Source: JBAXTE01 sp038240835 (GTDB lineage: Bacteria; Bacteroidota; Bacteroidia; Bacteroidales; WCHB1-69). From it: a stretch of 16,262 bases of DNA. The stretch spans positions 1-16,262 of the forward strand of contig JBBRGJ010000064.1 in assembly GCA_038240835.1 (NCBI GenBank), written 5' to 3'. Shown here one piece after another: positions 1-7,254 of the stretch. The first letter of the stretch is position 1. Each line of letters begins with the position of its first letter. The position numbers and the translations under genes were made by a program. A model generated the notes under the pieces. That model was given only the letters and a program-made list of their open reading frames with translations, was not told where the DNA came from and ran no database searches.

Positions 1-590
1 AAAAATTTCAATTTATTTTTGAAATTAAGTTGGATTGCATTTGCAAACACCAAACTATTATTCAAGTACATATTTTGAAACAGCGAGAATATGATATAAG
101 CCTCTGCCGAATTGGGTTTGAAACCATCATATTTTACCGAGTGATTTTTTTCCATTAAGATAGAAGCGTTTTCTTTTTTGGCAACTTCTAAGTTTGCTGC
201 TGATTTGTGCAATCCCATCACCCAAGTTTCTACGCCAAAAGGTTCGGACTTTTTGGACGAGTTGCAATGGATAGAGATAAACAAATCTGCTTTGTTATCG
301 TTGGCAATGCCGGCTCTGCGGTGCAATTCCACAAACACATCGGTTTTGCGAGTGTACACAACTTTAACCTCTGGGTGATTTTTTTCAATTAACGCTCCCA
401 ATTTAAGCGCAATACTAAGGGTAACATCTTTTTCTTTGGTCTTATTGGGACTAACAGCCCCAGGATCATGACCTCCATGACCGGCGTCGATGACAACACA
501 TTTAATCATCTTTCCATTACTTGGCGTCGAAGCCAATAAAAAGAGAGGTGTAAAGGTTAAAATTACAAAAAATATTTGCCGGTAATTCAC
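1..590 (-). CDS. N-acetylmuramoyl-L-alanine amidase (AmiC/amidase_3 type), 3' part cut by the window edge
   Basis: Zinc-dependent peptidoglycan amidase that cleaves the bond between N-acetylmuramic acid and the stem peptide, probably in the periplasm. Reading the minus strand from a GTG at 590 gives a hydrophobic signal peptide (VNYRQIFFVILTFTPLFLLA), then the hallmark DAGHGGHDPGA with the first zinc-binding His, the KEKDVTLSIALKLG helix with the zinc-binding Glu, and FISIHCNSS with the second zinc-binding His. EAYIIFSLFQNMYLNNS follows, typical of the late part of the fold. No stop occurs before base 1, so about 196 residues are visible and the final catalytic Glu lies outside. There is no in-frame ATG upstream before a stop, so GTG is the likely start. 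The gene diverges from lptD. The family call is firm; the exact paralogue is not determined. Confidence 0.93.
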   Translation of the reverse strand, partial: MNYRQIFFVILTFTPLFLLASTPSNGKMIKCVVIDAGHGGHDPGAVSPNKTKEKDVTLSIALKLGALIEKNHPEVKVVYTRKTDVFVELHRRAGIANDNKADLFISIHCNSSKKSEPFGVETWVMGLHKSAANLEVAKKENASILMEKNHSVKYDGFKPNSAEAYIIFSLFQNMYLNNSLVFANAIQLNFKNKLKF

Positions 591-680
591 GTTGATATCT
601 GATTTTTGATTAGTTTTGATGTCTCAAATAGACTTTCATCTAACAAAATTAATAAAATTTATAGATTAAAACGTATTAAA

Positions 681-3344
681 TTGCATCAAGGATATAAATG
701 TTACTTCTTTTTTTCTGTCGTTGTGGTTTGGTTTGTACTGTTGTGTCCCTCATTAACAGCGCAAGACACGACTTCAACACGTCCTAAATTTTTAAAAATA
801 ATAGAAAAAAATATAAACAAAAATGACTCCACAAATTCAACAATTGATAATTCTGCATCTCTTCCACTGATTGAGCTACCCGATTCGAGCAAAATAAACA
901 CTCCTGCCGACACTACTATTCCCAAATACAAAACCATTGAAATTTCAAGAAGTGCAATTTCGAGTGTTGTCAATTATCAAGCACAAGATTCCATTCGATT
1001 CAACTTAAAAATAAAGAAAGCCTATCTATATAATAAATCGGATATTGTATACGACGATGTCACATTGGGTTCCAACTACGTGGAAATAGATTTGGCCAAA
1101 AGCCAGATACTTGCCACAGGCTGGCCGGATAGCGCAGGTGTAATGCATGGAATGCCAATTTTCAAACAAGGGCCCCAATCGTTTAGAACCGAAAAAATAG
1201 AGTACAATTTTATTTCAAAAAAGGGGCTGATTTCGTCGGTGATTACGCAAGAGGGCGAAGGATTTATGCATGGCGAAAAAATCAAGAAGAATTCAGATAG
1301 CACTACTTTTGTCTATCGTGGGAAATATACCACCTGCGATCACGACGATCCCCATTATGAATTATCGTTTACCAAAGCCAAAGTGGTCACAAATAATGTA
1401 ATTGTTACTGGACCAGCATTTTTAAAAATTCAAGGCATTCCCACTCCTATTGCTTTGCCTTTTGGATTTTTTCCAAATAAAAAAGGTCGTAAAAATGGAT
1501 TGATTATTCCAAGTTATGGAGATTCTCAGAACAGAGGTTTCTATTTTGAAAATGGTGGTTTTTACTGGGGAATAAACGACAACATCGACATGGCTTTTAT
1601 TGGCGATATCTATACCCGAGGCAGTTGGGCGTTGAAATTACGTTCTAATTACAAAGTAAGATATAAATATTATGGCAATTTCAACATTGCACATGCTACC
1701 AATATTTTGGGCGAAAAGAACACCCCTTCTTATCAAAAATACAAAGATTTTATGCTGAAATGGGTTCATGTGCAAGATCCTAAAGCGCATCCTGTTCGTC
1801 GTTTCTCAGCCGATGTGAACATTATGAGTAGTAAGTTTAAAACATTCAATCCAACCAATGCAAACGACTATTTATCAAATACGTTCCAATCGGCAATTAC
1901 CTATTCTACAAGTTTTAAAAGCAAATATTTTTTCAGTGCAAACATACGACATTCGCAAAACACCATTACCCGCCAAATGAATGTAATGTTGCCAGAGCTT
2001 GCTTTTTCGGTGAACCGTTTTTATCCGTTTCGTCGTGCTAAATTAGTAGGCACTCCACGATGGTACGAAAACATAAGCATGTCGTATCAAACCAACATGC
2101 AAAACAACATCATTGCATACGACAGCACAATTTTAGAAGGAAATCCATTTGACAAAATGCAAAATGGAATCAAACACACCATTCCAATTTCGAACTCGTT
2201 AAAACTATTTAAATACTTTACTTGGACGAACACCTTTAATTACAACGAGCGCTGGTATATCAAAACTATTGAAAAGAATTGGGACAACACTTTAACCATT
2301 GATTCAGTCGTTGGAAATGTAAAAACTGACACTATTTCAGGATTCAGAGCTGGCCGAGATTTCAACTACAGCTCGTCCATCAACACACGAATATATGGCA
2401 TGTATAAATTTGGGAATAACTACATCCAAGCTTTACGTCACGTGGTGAGTCCATCGATAAATTTCTCTTACCGACCCGATTTTGCAAAAAGCACTTGGGG
2501 GTATTACCAATATTATTATGACAAGGGCGTATTAAAAAGGTATTCAATCTTTGACGGAAGCATTTATGGAGGTCCACCAGCCAACAAACAAGGGCAGGTC
2601 AATTTTAGCATATCCAACAACCTCGAAATGAAAATAAGAGGATCATCCGACAGTGTTAGTTCTAAAAAAATTGTTCTAATTGAGAACCTTACATTTTCTA
2701 CCGCAGTAGATTTTACCCGCGACTCCATGCAGTGGGTTCCTCTTTCTATCAATGGCAGAACGACACTTTTCAAAAACCTTTACATCACTTACAACAGCAT
2801 TTGGGATCCATATTACAAAGACAGTAGTGGCGTAAGAAGTTCTAGAACCGAATGGAAAATGAACAAACGCTTGTTGCGATTAATGCAAAATGATTGGAAT
2901 TTCAGCATCAACTGGTCGCTAAATCCAGATGCGCTAAAATCAAAGGCCAATCCAATACCTACAGATCCAAACAAACCAAATGCGCCAAATTTCTCAATTC
3001 CTTGGAATGTAAACCTCAGCTATAACTTATATTATCTTAAAAGAGAGCAAGATTTAATTCCCGATAAATACACCAATTCTACCATTCAAACATTGGCGAT
3101 ATCTGGCGAAATAAACCTTTCTAAAAAATGGAAAATCAGCGCTTCGTCGGGCTATGATTTCAAAAACAAAGAGCTCTCATACACATCCATTGATATTTAT
3201 CGTGATTTACACTGTTGGGAAATGCGTTTCAATTGGATTCCAATAGGGATACGAACCAGTTGGAACTTCACAATTAACGTGAAAGCATCGGTATTACAAG
3301 ACCTGAAATACGTAAAGAAGAAAGATTTTAGAGACGCATTATAA
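681..3344 (+). CDS. lptD: LPS-assembly outer-membrane protein LptD (OstA family)
   Basis: Outer-membrane beta-barrel that receives lipopolysaccharide from the periplasmic Lpt bridge and inserts it into the outer leaflet. The protein has a signal peptide (FFFSVVVVWFVLLCPSLTAQ), a Ser/Thr-rich linker, an OstA-like beta-jellyroll (around YNKSDIVYDDVTLGSNYVEID), the Bacteroidota-typical TTCDHDDPHY segment and then a long barrel rich in alternating aromatic strands. It ends with DLKYVKKKDF, close to the usual last strand. The start is uncertain. The frame stays open from a TTG at 606, but a -7-like box (TAGTTTTG, 611-618) would put transcription start near 625, so the in-frame TTG at 681 is used here. 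The only nearby ATG (698) is one base out of frame across a run of seven T (708-714). Family assignment is strong; the start is weak. Confidence 0.9.
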   Translation: MHQGYKCYFFFSVVVVWFVLLCPSLTAQDTTSTRPKFLKIIEKNINKNDSTNSTIDNSASLPLIELPDSSKINTPADTTIPKYKTIEISRSAISSVVNYQAQDSIRFNLKIKKAYLYNKSDIVYDDVTLGSNYVEIDLAKSQILATGWPDSAGVMHGMPIFKQGPQSFRTEKIEYNFISKKGLISSVITQEGEGFMHGEKIKKNSDSTTFVYRGKYTTCDHDDPHYELSFTKAKVVTNNVIVTGPAFLKIQGIPTPIALPFGFFPNKKGRKNGLIIPSYGDSQNRGFYFENGGFYWGINDNIDMAFIGDIYTRGSWALKLRSNYKVRYKYYGNFNIAHATNILGEKNTPSYQKYKDFMLKWVHVQDPKAHPVRRFSADVNIMSSKFKTFNPTNANDYLSNTFQSAITYSTSFKSKYFFSANIRHSQNTITRQMNVMLPELAFSVNRFYPFRRAKLVGTPRWYENISMSYQTNMQNNIIAYDSTILEGNPFDKMQNGIKHTIPISNSLKLFKYFTWTNTFNYNERWYIKTIEKNWDNTLTIDSVVGNVKTDTISGFRAGRDFNYSSSINTRIYGMYKFGNNYIQALRHVVSPSINFSYRPDFAKSTWGYYQYYYDKGVLKRYSIFDGSIYGGPPANKQGQVNFSISNNLEMKIRGSSDSVSSKKIVLIENLTFSTAVDFTRDSMQWVPLSINGRTTLFKNLYITYNSIWDPYYKDSSGVRSSRTEWKMNKRLLRLMQNDWNFSINWSLNPDALKSKANPIPTDPNKPNAPNFSIPWNVNLSYNLYYLKREQDLIPDKYTNSTIQTLAISGEINLSKKWKISASSGYDFKNKELSYTSIDIYRDLHCWEMRFNWIPIGIRTSWNFTINVKASVLQDLKYVKKKDFRDAL

Positions 3345-3403
3345 ATTTTTATCACTTACAGTCAGCCACTTACTTAAAAAGTTGATTTTTATTGAACTAA
3401 AAA

Positions 3404-3434
3404 TTTGGAGAATAGAAAAAAAGTTGTAATTTTG
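3404..3434 (+). promoter_or_regulatory. Promoter of tRNA-Val, Bacteroidota consensus
   Basis: TTTG at 3404-3407, a 19-base spacer, then TAATTTTG at 3427-3434. This matches the TTTG-N19-TAnnTTTG form used by the primary sigma factor of this phylum. The predicted start of transcription is about 30 bases before the mature tRNA 5' end. Confidence 0.8.
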
Positions 3435-3468
3435 CACCGTTGTAACCCTTTACAACAATAAAAATAAA

Positions 3469-3543
3469 GGGCGTTTAGCTCAGTTGGTTTAGAGCACCTG
3501 CCTTACAAGCAGGGGGTCACTGGTTCGAGCCCAGTAATGCCCA
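3469..3543 (+). tRNA. tRNA-Val (anticodon TAC)
   Basis: A complete cloverleaf is visible. The acceptor stem GGGCGTT pairs with AATGCCC (one G-U pair). The D arm is GCTC/GAGC. The anticodon arm is CCTGC/GCAGG around the loop CTTACAA, giving anticodon TAC, which reads GTA valine codons. The T arm is ACTGG/CCAGT around TTCGAGC. The discriminator base is A at 3543. The next bases are CA rather than CCA, so the 3' CCA is added after transcription. It has its own promoter upstream and a hairpin terminator 8 bases downstream. The last 30 bp of the locus (3516-3545) recur at 3604-3753, interrupted. Confidence 0.97.
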
Positions 3544-3545
3544 CA
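3516..3545 (+). repeat. Direct repeat, copy 1: 3' end of tRNA-Val plus two bases
   Basis: These 30 bp cover the end of the variable loop, the T arm, the 3' acceptor strand, the discriminator and two following bases. They recur exactly as 3604-3611 joined to 3732-3753. The match stops on both sides (G/A before, A/G after), so the repeat boundary is sharp. The tRNA 3' end is the usual crossover site for tyrosine-recombinase elements, so this is the candidate attB/attL. Confidence 0.85.
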
Positions 3546-3551
3546 AAGAAA

Positions 3552-3577
3552 GCTTCGCATTTTGCGAGGCTTTTTTT
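3552..3577 (+). terminator. Rho-independent terminator of tRNA-Val
   Basis: GCTTCGCA and TGCGAGGC form an 8-bp stem (one G-U pair) with a 3-base loop at 3552-3570, followed directly by seven T (3571-3577). Confidence 0.85.
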
Positions 3578-3603
3578 ATTCAAAATTTCAAAATTATACA
3601 GAA

Positions 3604-3753
3604 GTCACTGGTCCCGAAAATTTGAACCAAAGGCGGTTCGAAATTCCCGAGGATCCTCGTCATTGCAGAAAAACGCATGAAACATTATAGTAAAAACATG
3701 TTCAGAAAACATGCGTTTGGCAATGTCGGGATTCGAGCCCAGTAATGCCCACA
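3604..3753 (+). repeat. Direct repeat, copy 2: tRNA-Val 3' end split by a 120-bp insertion
   Basis: GTCACTGG at 3604-3611 and the 22 bp at 3732-3753, starting TTCGAGCC, together rebuild the 30 bp of copy 1 with no missing or extra base once 3612-3731 is removed. The break falls at the T-stem/T-loop junction. No acceptor 5' strand, D arm or anticodon arm precedes it, so this is not a functional tRNA. It is followed 7 bases later by a second strong terminator. It probably marks a past site-specific integration or a tandem duplication. Confidence 0.8.
3612..3731. mobile_element. 120-bp non-coding palindromic insertion with short terminal inverted repeats
   Basis: The segment begins TCCCGA (3612-3617) and ends TCGGGA (3726-3731), a 6-bp terminal inverted repeat placed exactly at the boundaries defined by the interrupted tRNA fragment. 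Inside are a small hairpin (GAACC/GGTTC, 3624-3639), a second TCCCGA (3645-3650), a perfect 12-bp palindrome CGAGGATCCTCG (3648-3659), and a larger fold in which CATTGC and AAACGCATG (3661-3678) pair with CATGCGTTT and GCAATG (3711-3725). No reading frame of note and no target-site duplication are visible. It may be a MITE-like or REP-like element; no transposase partner is present in the window. Confidence 0.6.
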
Positions 3754-3760
3754 GATTATC

Positions 3761-3800
3761 AGAGAGTTACAGTTGAAAAATTGTAACTCTCTTTTTTTTT
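3761..3800 (+). terminator. Strong Rho-independent terminator after the tRNA fragment
   Basis: AGAGAGTTACA (3761-3771) pairs perfectly with TGTAACTCTCT (3782-3792), extended by three more pairs to a GAAA tetraloop, and followed by a run of nine T (3792-3800). It may have been the original terminator of the tRNA-Val gene before the 3' end was duplicated. Confidence 0.88.
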
Positions 3801-3923
3801 GCATGTAAAATTTGCATGTAGCTGTTTTTTAATTGAGTATTTCGTATAAATGAAATCACATACATAGATATTCTTTCGACTAGTGTGTTCAGCATCAATA
3901 AACCAATTTATTAAAAGCTTAAT

Positions 3924-4706
3924 CTATTCGACTTTCAGAAACCTAAAATCAATATAACAACGACTTAAAGGATGCGATTTTTCTTTGAGCATTAATTCTT
4001 CAAAATTAAATTCAGTGTCATCAAAAAGTTCAAGCTGAACTTCCTTATTCATTTGTTCGCTGAGTACTTTAAAAATAAAATAAGATTTTGCATCATTAAA
4101 TTCGCTAATAAAAAAACTTGAATGAAAAAGATCTCCTGAGGTTTTAAGTTTGTTAAAGAATTTTGTATGATAATTCTTTTCGTCTATTTTAATTTGGTTC
4201 TCCAGCCAATCTATTTTGTCTTCTCTATTTCCTATTGACAACAAAAATAATATTACATTTTCCTCATATCCTCCGTGAGATCGTTGTACATTATATTCAG
4301 TCGCTTGCTTTAAATATTCATTATCAAATGAAATTAGCGGACAGATTAGACCAGCACTTCTTATAATATAAAATCTTCCTAAACTAAACTCACATCCAAT
4401 ATGCCGAATCAAACGGTTTGCATAATAAATATCTGATGTTAGGATAAATGCAGCTGCTTCGATTGCGGAAACCATATGCCAACCATGTACTTCATAATAA
4501 TTACTTGAGTATGTTTCATACAAAAAACGAGTTATTTCGAATACATTATCCCTCGAAATGTGATCTTTAAAATAGTAGCATGTCCAAGCAATTGACATAC
4601 CTCTGATATCTTGTAATTCGGGAACAGGTCTTACTGAATACTGTGATTGAAAAAGCTTCAACTCTGAACTCACAAATCCATTTATTATTTGCTTTGAAAT
4701 TACCAT
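3924..4706 (-). CDS. Uncharacterised 260-aa protein
   Basis: An intact minus-strand frame from ATG at 4706 to TAG at 3924. I do not recognise the family. It has no signal peptide and no clear membrane segment. Predicted character is mostly helical and soluble, with many aromatic residues, for example GMSIAWTCYYFKDHISRD near residue 36 and SSNYYEVHGWHMVSAIEAAA near residue 68. An acidic segment lies near the C-terminus (LFDDTEFNFEELML). The gene is AT-rich and isolated: the next gene upstream ends 464 bases or more away, so it probably has its own promoter. A -7-like box on the minus strand (TATTTTTG, 4939-4946) is present but has no good -33 partner. It is the gene closest to the tRNA-Val scar and may be island cargo. 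Function unknown. Confidence 0.75.
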   Translation of the reverse strand: MVISKQIINGFVSSELKLFQSQYSVRPVPELQDIRGMSIAWTCYYFKDHISRDNVFEITRFLYETYSSNYYEVHGWHMVSAIEAAAFILTSDIYYANRLIRHIGCEFSLGRFYIIRSAGLICPLISFDNEYLKQATEYNVQRSHGGYEENVILFLLSIGNREDKIDWLENQIKIDEKNYHTKFFNKLKTSGDLFHSSFFISEFNDAKSYFIFKVLSEQMNKEVQLELFDDTEFNFEELMLKEKSHPLSRCYIDFRFLKVE

Positions 4707-5170
4707 TGCGCTGAATATTTATTGTTTTTTATTCTTTACTCATTTTTTGATGCTATTGCATCTTCTTTAACCGAAGCACCTATATCAATCATTCAATCAT
4801 AGGATTACTATTGTGTTAAGTTCATTTATTATACAATTTCTGGGGAGTTGGACTGTGCATTTTTAAGCAAAAAAAATTTACAATAGATATATCCCACGCC
4901 ATCAGCTCATTAAATGATGTTTTTTAAGTATTAGCAAGCAAAAATATTGATACTTTTTGGCAACAATAAGAAAATATCATGTTTTAGCAATTTAATCAAC
5001 TGATTGTTAATATTTTAGTTCAAATTCATTTATTCTCCTCTCAAAAATATAATTAATACAACTACACAAAAAACGCCTATATCAATACACTGAAATTCAA
5101 GCAATTAGCTCAGCTGAAAACCATTTAATTATCAATTTTGCTCCTTCTATACTATAAATGTTCAAAATAA
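4707..5170. other. Intergenic, AT-rich, no gene recognised
   Basis: No convincing reading frame, RNA gene or repeat was seen on either strand. A single -7-like box for the minus strand lies at 4939-4946. The short TTAGCTCAG near 5105 resembles a tRNA D arm but nothing around it folds as a tRNA. Confidence 0.6.
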
Positions 5171-5320
5171 TCATATAAATCTCTGCAAATCAACACAATA
5201 TAGCAATGATTCTTCGTTATTTTCTCCCCAAGGAACTTCTTTGAATGAGAAATAGCTTCTTTTCGGTTGTATTCTGTAGATTGTTTTTTCAAAATGAATC
5301 ATCATCTTCCCCATCATCAT
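5171..5320 (-). CDS. Possible 49-aa ORF overlapping the 3' end of the TPR gene
   Basis: A minus-strand frame opens with several ATG codons (first at 5320) inside the last codons of the TPR gene, one frame off, and runs to TGA at 5171. Its body reads FEKTIYRIQPKRSYFSFKEV, then a Pro-Trp-Gly-Glu stretch, and ends LLYCVDLQRFI. The composition looks more protein-like than random AT-rich sequence. It could be a tiny translationally coupled gene, a decayed gene, or a former C-terminal extension of the TPR protein lost by frameshift. No family is recognised and it may be chance. Confidence 0.25.
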   Translation of the reverse strand: MMMGKMMIHFEKTIYRIQPKRSYFSFKEVPWGENNEESLLYCVDLQRFI

Positions 5321-7040
5321 TACAATATTCGTTTATTGCTTTTTGTGCTTCGGAGTAGCCTAACCTTAAAGCTGTGAAAAAATCTTCACAAAAATCAGTG
5401 CCTTCTGACTCAGCCATACAGTATCCTCTATTACAATACGCATGTCCCCAATTGGGTTTTAGCTCAATTGCTTTGGTATAGTAAAAAATAGCATCTTTGT
5501 AGTTGTTTGACTGCGAATTTACAAAGGCGATGCCAAATAATATATTAGCATTATCTGGATCTAATTTGTTAGCGATTGCATAATCCAATAGTGCTGGCTG
5601 AAATTGATTTAATTGGGTGTAAGAATCTCCTCTACTTGCAAAATAATCTGCATTGAGAGAGTCAAGGGTAATGGCCTTATTAAGATAAAGTATAGCTTCT
5701 TCATTTTCGTTCATCACTGATTTTACAATTCCAATATTAAAATATGCTAAGTGTTCATTTTTATCAATCTTAATTGCTGTTTTAAAGTCTTTTAATGCTT
5801 TTGAGTATTTCGCCAAATCAGCCCATACTGCTCCACGATTCAAATATGCATATGTCTTTTTCTTGTCTAATTTTATTGAAGTTGTGTAATCTGCAATAGC
5901 TCCAAGTGTGTCCCCATTTTCATATTTTGCATCACCTCGATAATTATACAATTCGGATTTTTTTGGCAACAATTTGATAGCTGAATTAAAGTAGGTAATG
6001 GCATTTTTACAATCTTCCTTGTCAAGATATATTTGGCCTCGCTCGCAAATTGAATTCACCGAAAGCGAATCAGCACTTATTATTTTAGACAAGTCCTCAA
6101 TTACGCCTAAAGTATCGTTTAATACTAATCTAACGTCAACTCTATTATAAAAGGCATCAATTATAGAAGAATCAATTTTAATACAATAATTATAATCTTG
6201 TAGTGCTTTTTCATGATTTCCCAACTGGAAATAACAATATCCTCTGCCATTGTACAAATAAGCATTCGTTGAATCTTTTTCGATACAAATGGAAAAATCT
6301 TTTATTGCCTCTTGGTTGTCACCAATATTCATTCTTGCGAATGCACTCTTTTTAAAATAATCTAAAATGGTTGAGTCAATTTTAATAGCTCTTTCAAAAT
6401 CTATTAAAGCATCTGCATATTCTTCTTGATCATATTTTATCAATCCTCTTTGATAATAGAAGTCAGAATTGCTTTTGTCTAAATCTATCGCAGAGCTGAA
6501 GTCGATAATTGCTTGCTTGGGATTGTTTAATTCTTTATAAGCAAATCCACGACAGTAATAATTACAAGTAGCACTTTTGTTAAACTCAATCGACTTGCTA
6601 AAATCTGAGATTGCTCCATTAAAGTCTTCAGCTAAAACCTTTAAAAATCCCCGACTATAATATGCCTTTGAATACTTTGGATTTATTTCAATTGCTCTAT
6701 TAAAATCTGAAATAGCTTTTTGGGAATCATTTAGATAATAATTTGAAGCTCCCCGATAATAATAAGCTTCTGCATCATCTGGACTCAACTCAATTGATTT
6801 CGTAAAATCGAGAATAGCTCCCATGAAATCTTCAAGGTGATACTTTGCATTTCCTCGATTATAATACAAAATATCATCATTCGGTTTAAGCTCGATTGCT
6901 TTCGTAAAATCAAGAACAGCACCGCTATAATCTTGGATTTGATACTTTGAAAGTTCACTTTGATTATGCTCTTCGGCTGTTTGCCCAAAACTTAATTGAG
7001 CAACAAGAAGAGAGATAAATAATGCTATTATGTTTTTCAT
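5289..7040 (-). CDS. Secreted tetratricopeptide-repeat (TPR) protein, 583 aa
   Basis: The protein starts with a clean signal peptide (MKNIIALFISLLVAQLSFGQ), so it is exported to the periplasm or outer membrane. The rest is an almost uninterrupted array of about 15 TPR units of 34 residues. Repeated cores read YYNRGNAKYHLEDFMGAILD and FTKAIELKPNDD, with variants of A-Y-x-x-R-G at each helix start. It ends in an acidic tail (DDGEDDDSF). Such solenoids bind other proteins; nothing here shows an enzyme activity or a particular partner. The start lies 21 bases after the stop of the small Cys/His protein gene, which suggests co-transcription with it and perhaps with the VWA and 340-aa genes. Several units have lost the canonical glycine (SAFARM, RVDVRL), so the array is not a recent expansion. 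Confidence 0.92.
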   Translation of the reverse strand: MKNIIALFISLLVAQLSFGQTAEEHNQSELSKYQIQDYSGAVLDFTKAIELKPNDDILYYNRGNAKYHLEDFMGAILDFTKSIELSPDDAEAYYYRGASNYYLNDSQKAISDFNRAIEINPKYSKAYYSRGFLKVLAEDFNGAISDFSKSIEFNKSATCNYYCRGFAYKELNNPKQAIIDFSSAIDLDKSNSDFYYQRGLIKYDQEEYADALIDFERAIKIDSTILDYFKKSAFARMNIGDNQEAIKDFSICIEKDSTNAYLYNGRGYCYFQLGNHEKALQDYNYCIKIDSSIIDAFYNRVDVRLVLNDTLGVIEDLSKIISADSLSVNSICERGQIYLDKEDCKNAITYFNSAIKLLPKKSELYNYRGDAKYENGDTLGAIADYTTSIKLDKKKTYAYLNRGAVWADLAKYSKALKDFKTAIKIDKNEHLAYFNIGIVKSVMNENEEAILYLNKAITLDSLNADYFASRGDSYTQLNQFQPALLDYAIANKLDPDNANILFGIAFVNSQSNNYKDAIFYYTKAIELKPNWGHAYCNRGYCMAESEGTDFCEDFFTALRLGYSEAQKAINEYCNDDGEDDDSF

Positions 7041-7061
7041 ATTTGTTGAATTTTATGTTCA

Positions 7062-7202
7062 TTAATTACCACCATGCTGGGTACAATATCCACTTGCATT
7101 GGTTGTCATTCTCTTGCATTGATTGCCTGCTTTTGTTGTGCCAGAACACTGCACAGATTGACTATAACTAATGCTTGCAATAAGCATTATCAGAATGAAC
7201 AA
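7062..7202 (-). CDS. Small secreted Cys/His protein (DUF5763-like zinc-knuckle), start uncertain
   Basis: The minus-strand frame reads FILIMLIASISYSQ, a short signal peptide, then SVQCSGTTKAGNQCKRMTT and NASGYCTQHGGN before a stop at 7062. The C-x9-C-x10-C-x2-H pattern with GTTKAGxQCKR resembles small proteins I remember as DUF5763, a likely zinc-binding knuckle; this name is from memory. The frame has TTG at 7202 or ATG at 7187 as possible starts. The obvious start ATG-AAA at 7216 is one base out of frame. One more A in its run of four would give MKKQILFILIMLIASISYSQ, a typical Bacteroidota signal peptide. So the gene is either frameshifted at its second codon, affected by a sequence error, or uses TTG. 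It sits 21 bases before the TPR gene. Confidence 0.6.
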   Translation of the reverse strand: MFILIMLIASISYSQSVQCSGTTKAGNQCKRMTTNASGYCTQHGGN

Positions 7203-7254
7203 TATTTGCTTTTCATATTATCTATTTTAAAAGTGTTTGTGTTATATCCAATTA

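Noticed and set aside
3604..3753. A second tRNA-Val gene
   Set aside because: Only the T arm and 3' acceptor strand are present, split by 120 bp; the D and anticodon arms and the 5' acceptor strand are absent.
5100..5125. tRNA remnant (TTAGCTCAG)
   Set aside because: A nine-base match to a D arm only; flanking sequence does not form acceptor, anticodon or T stems.
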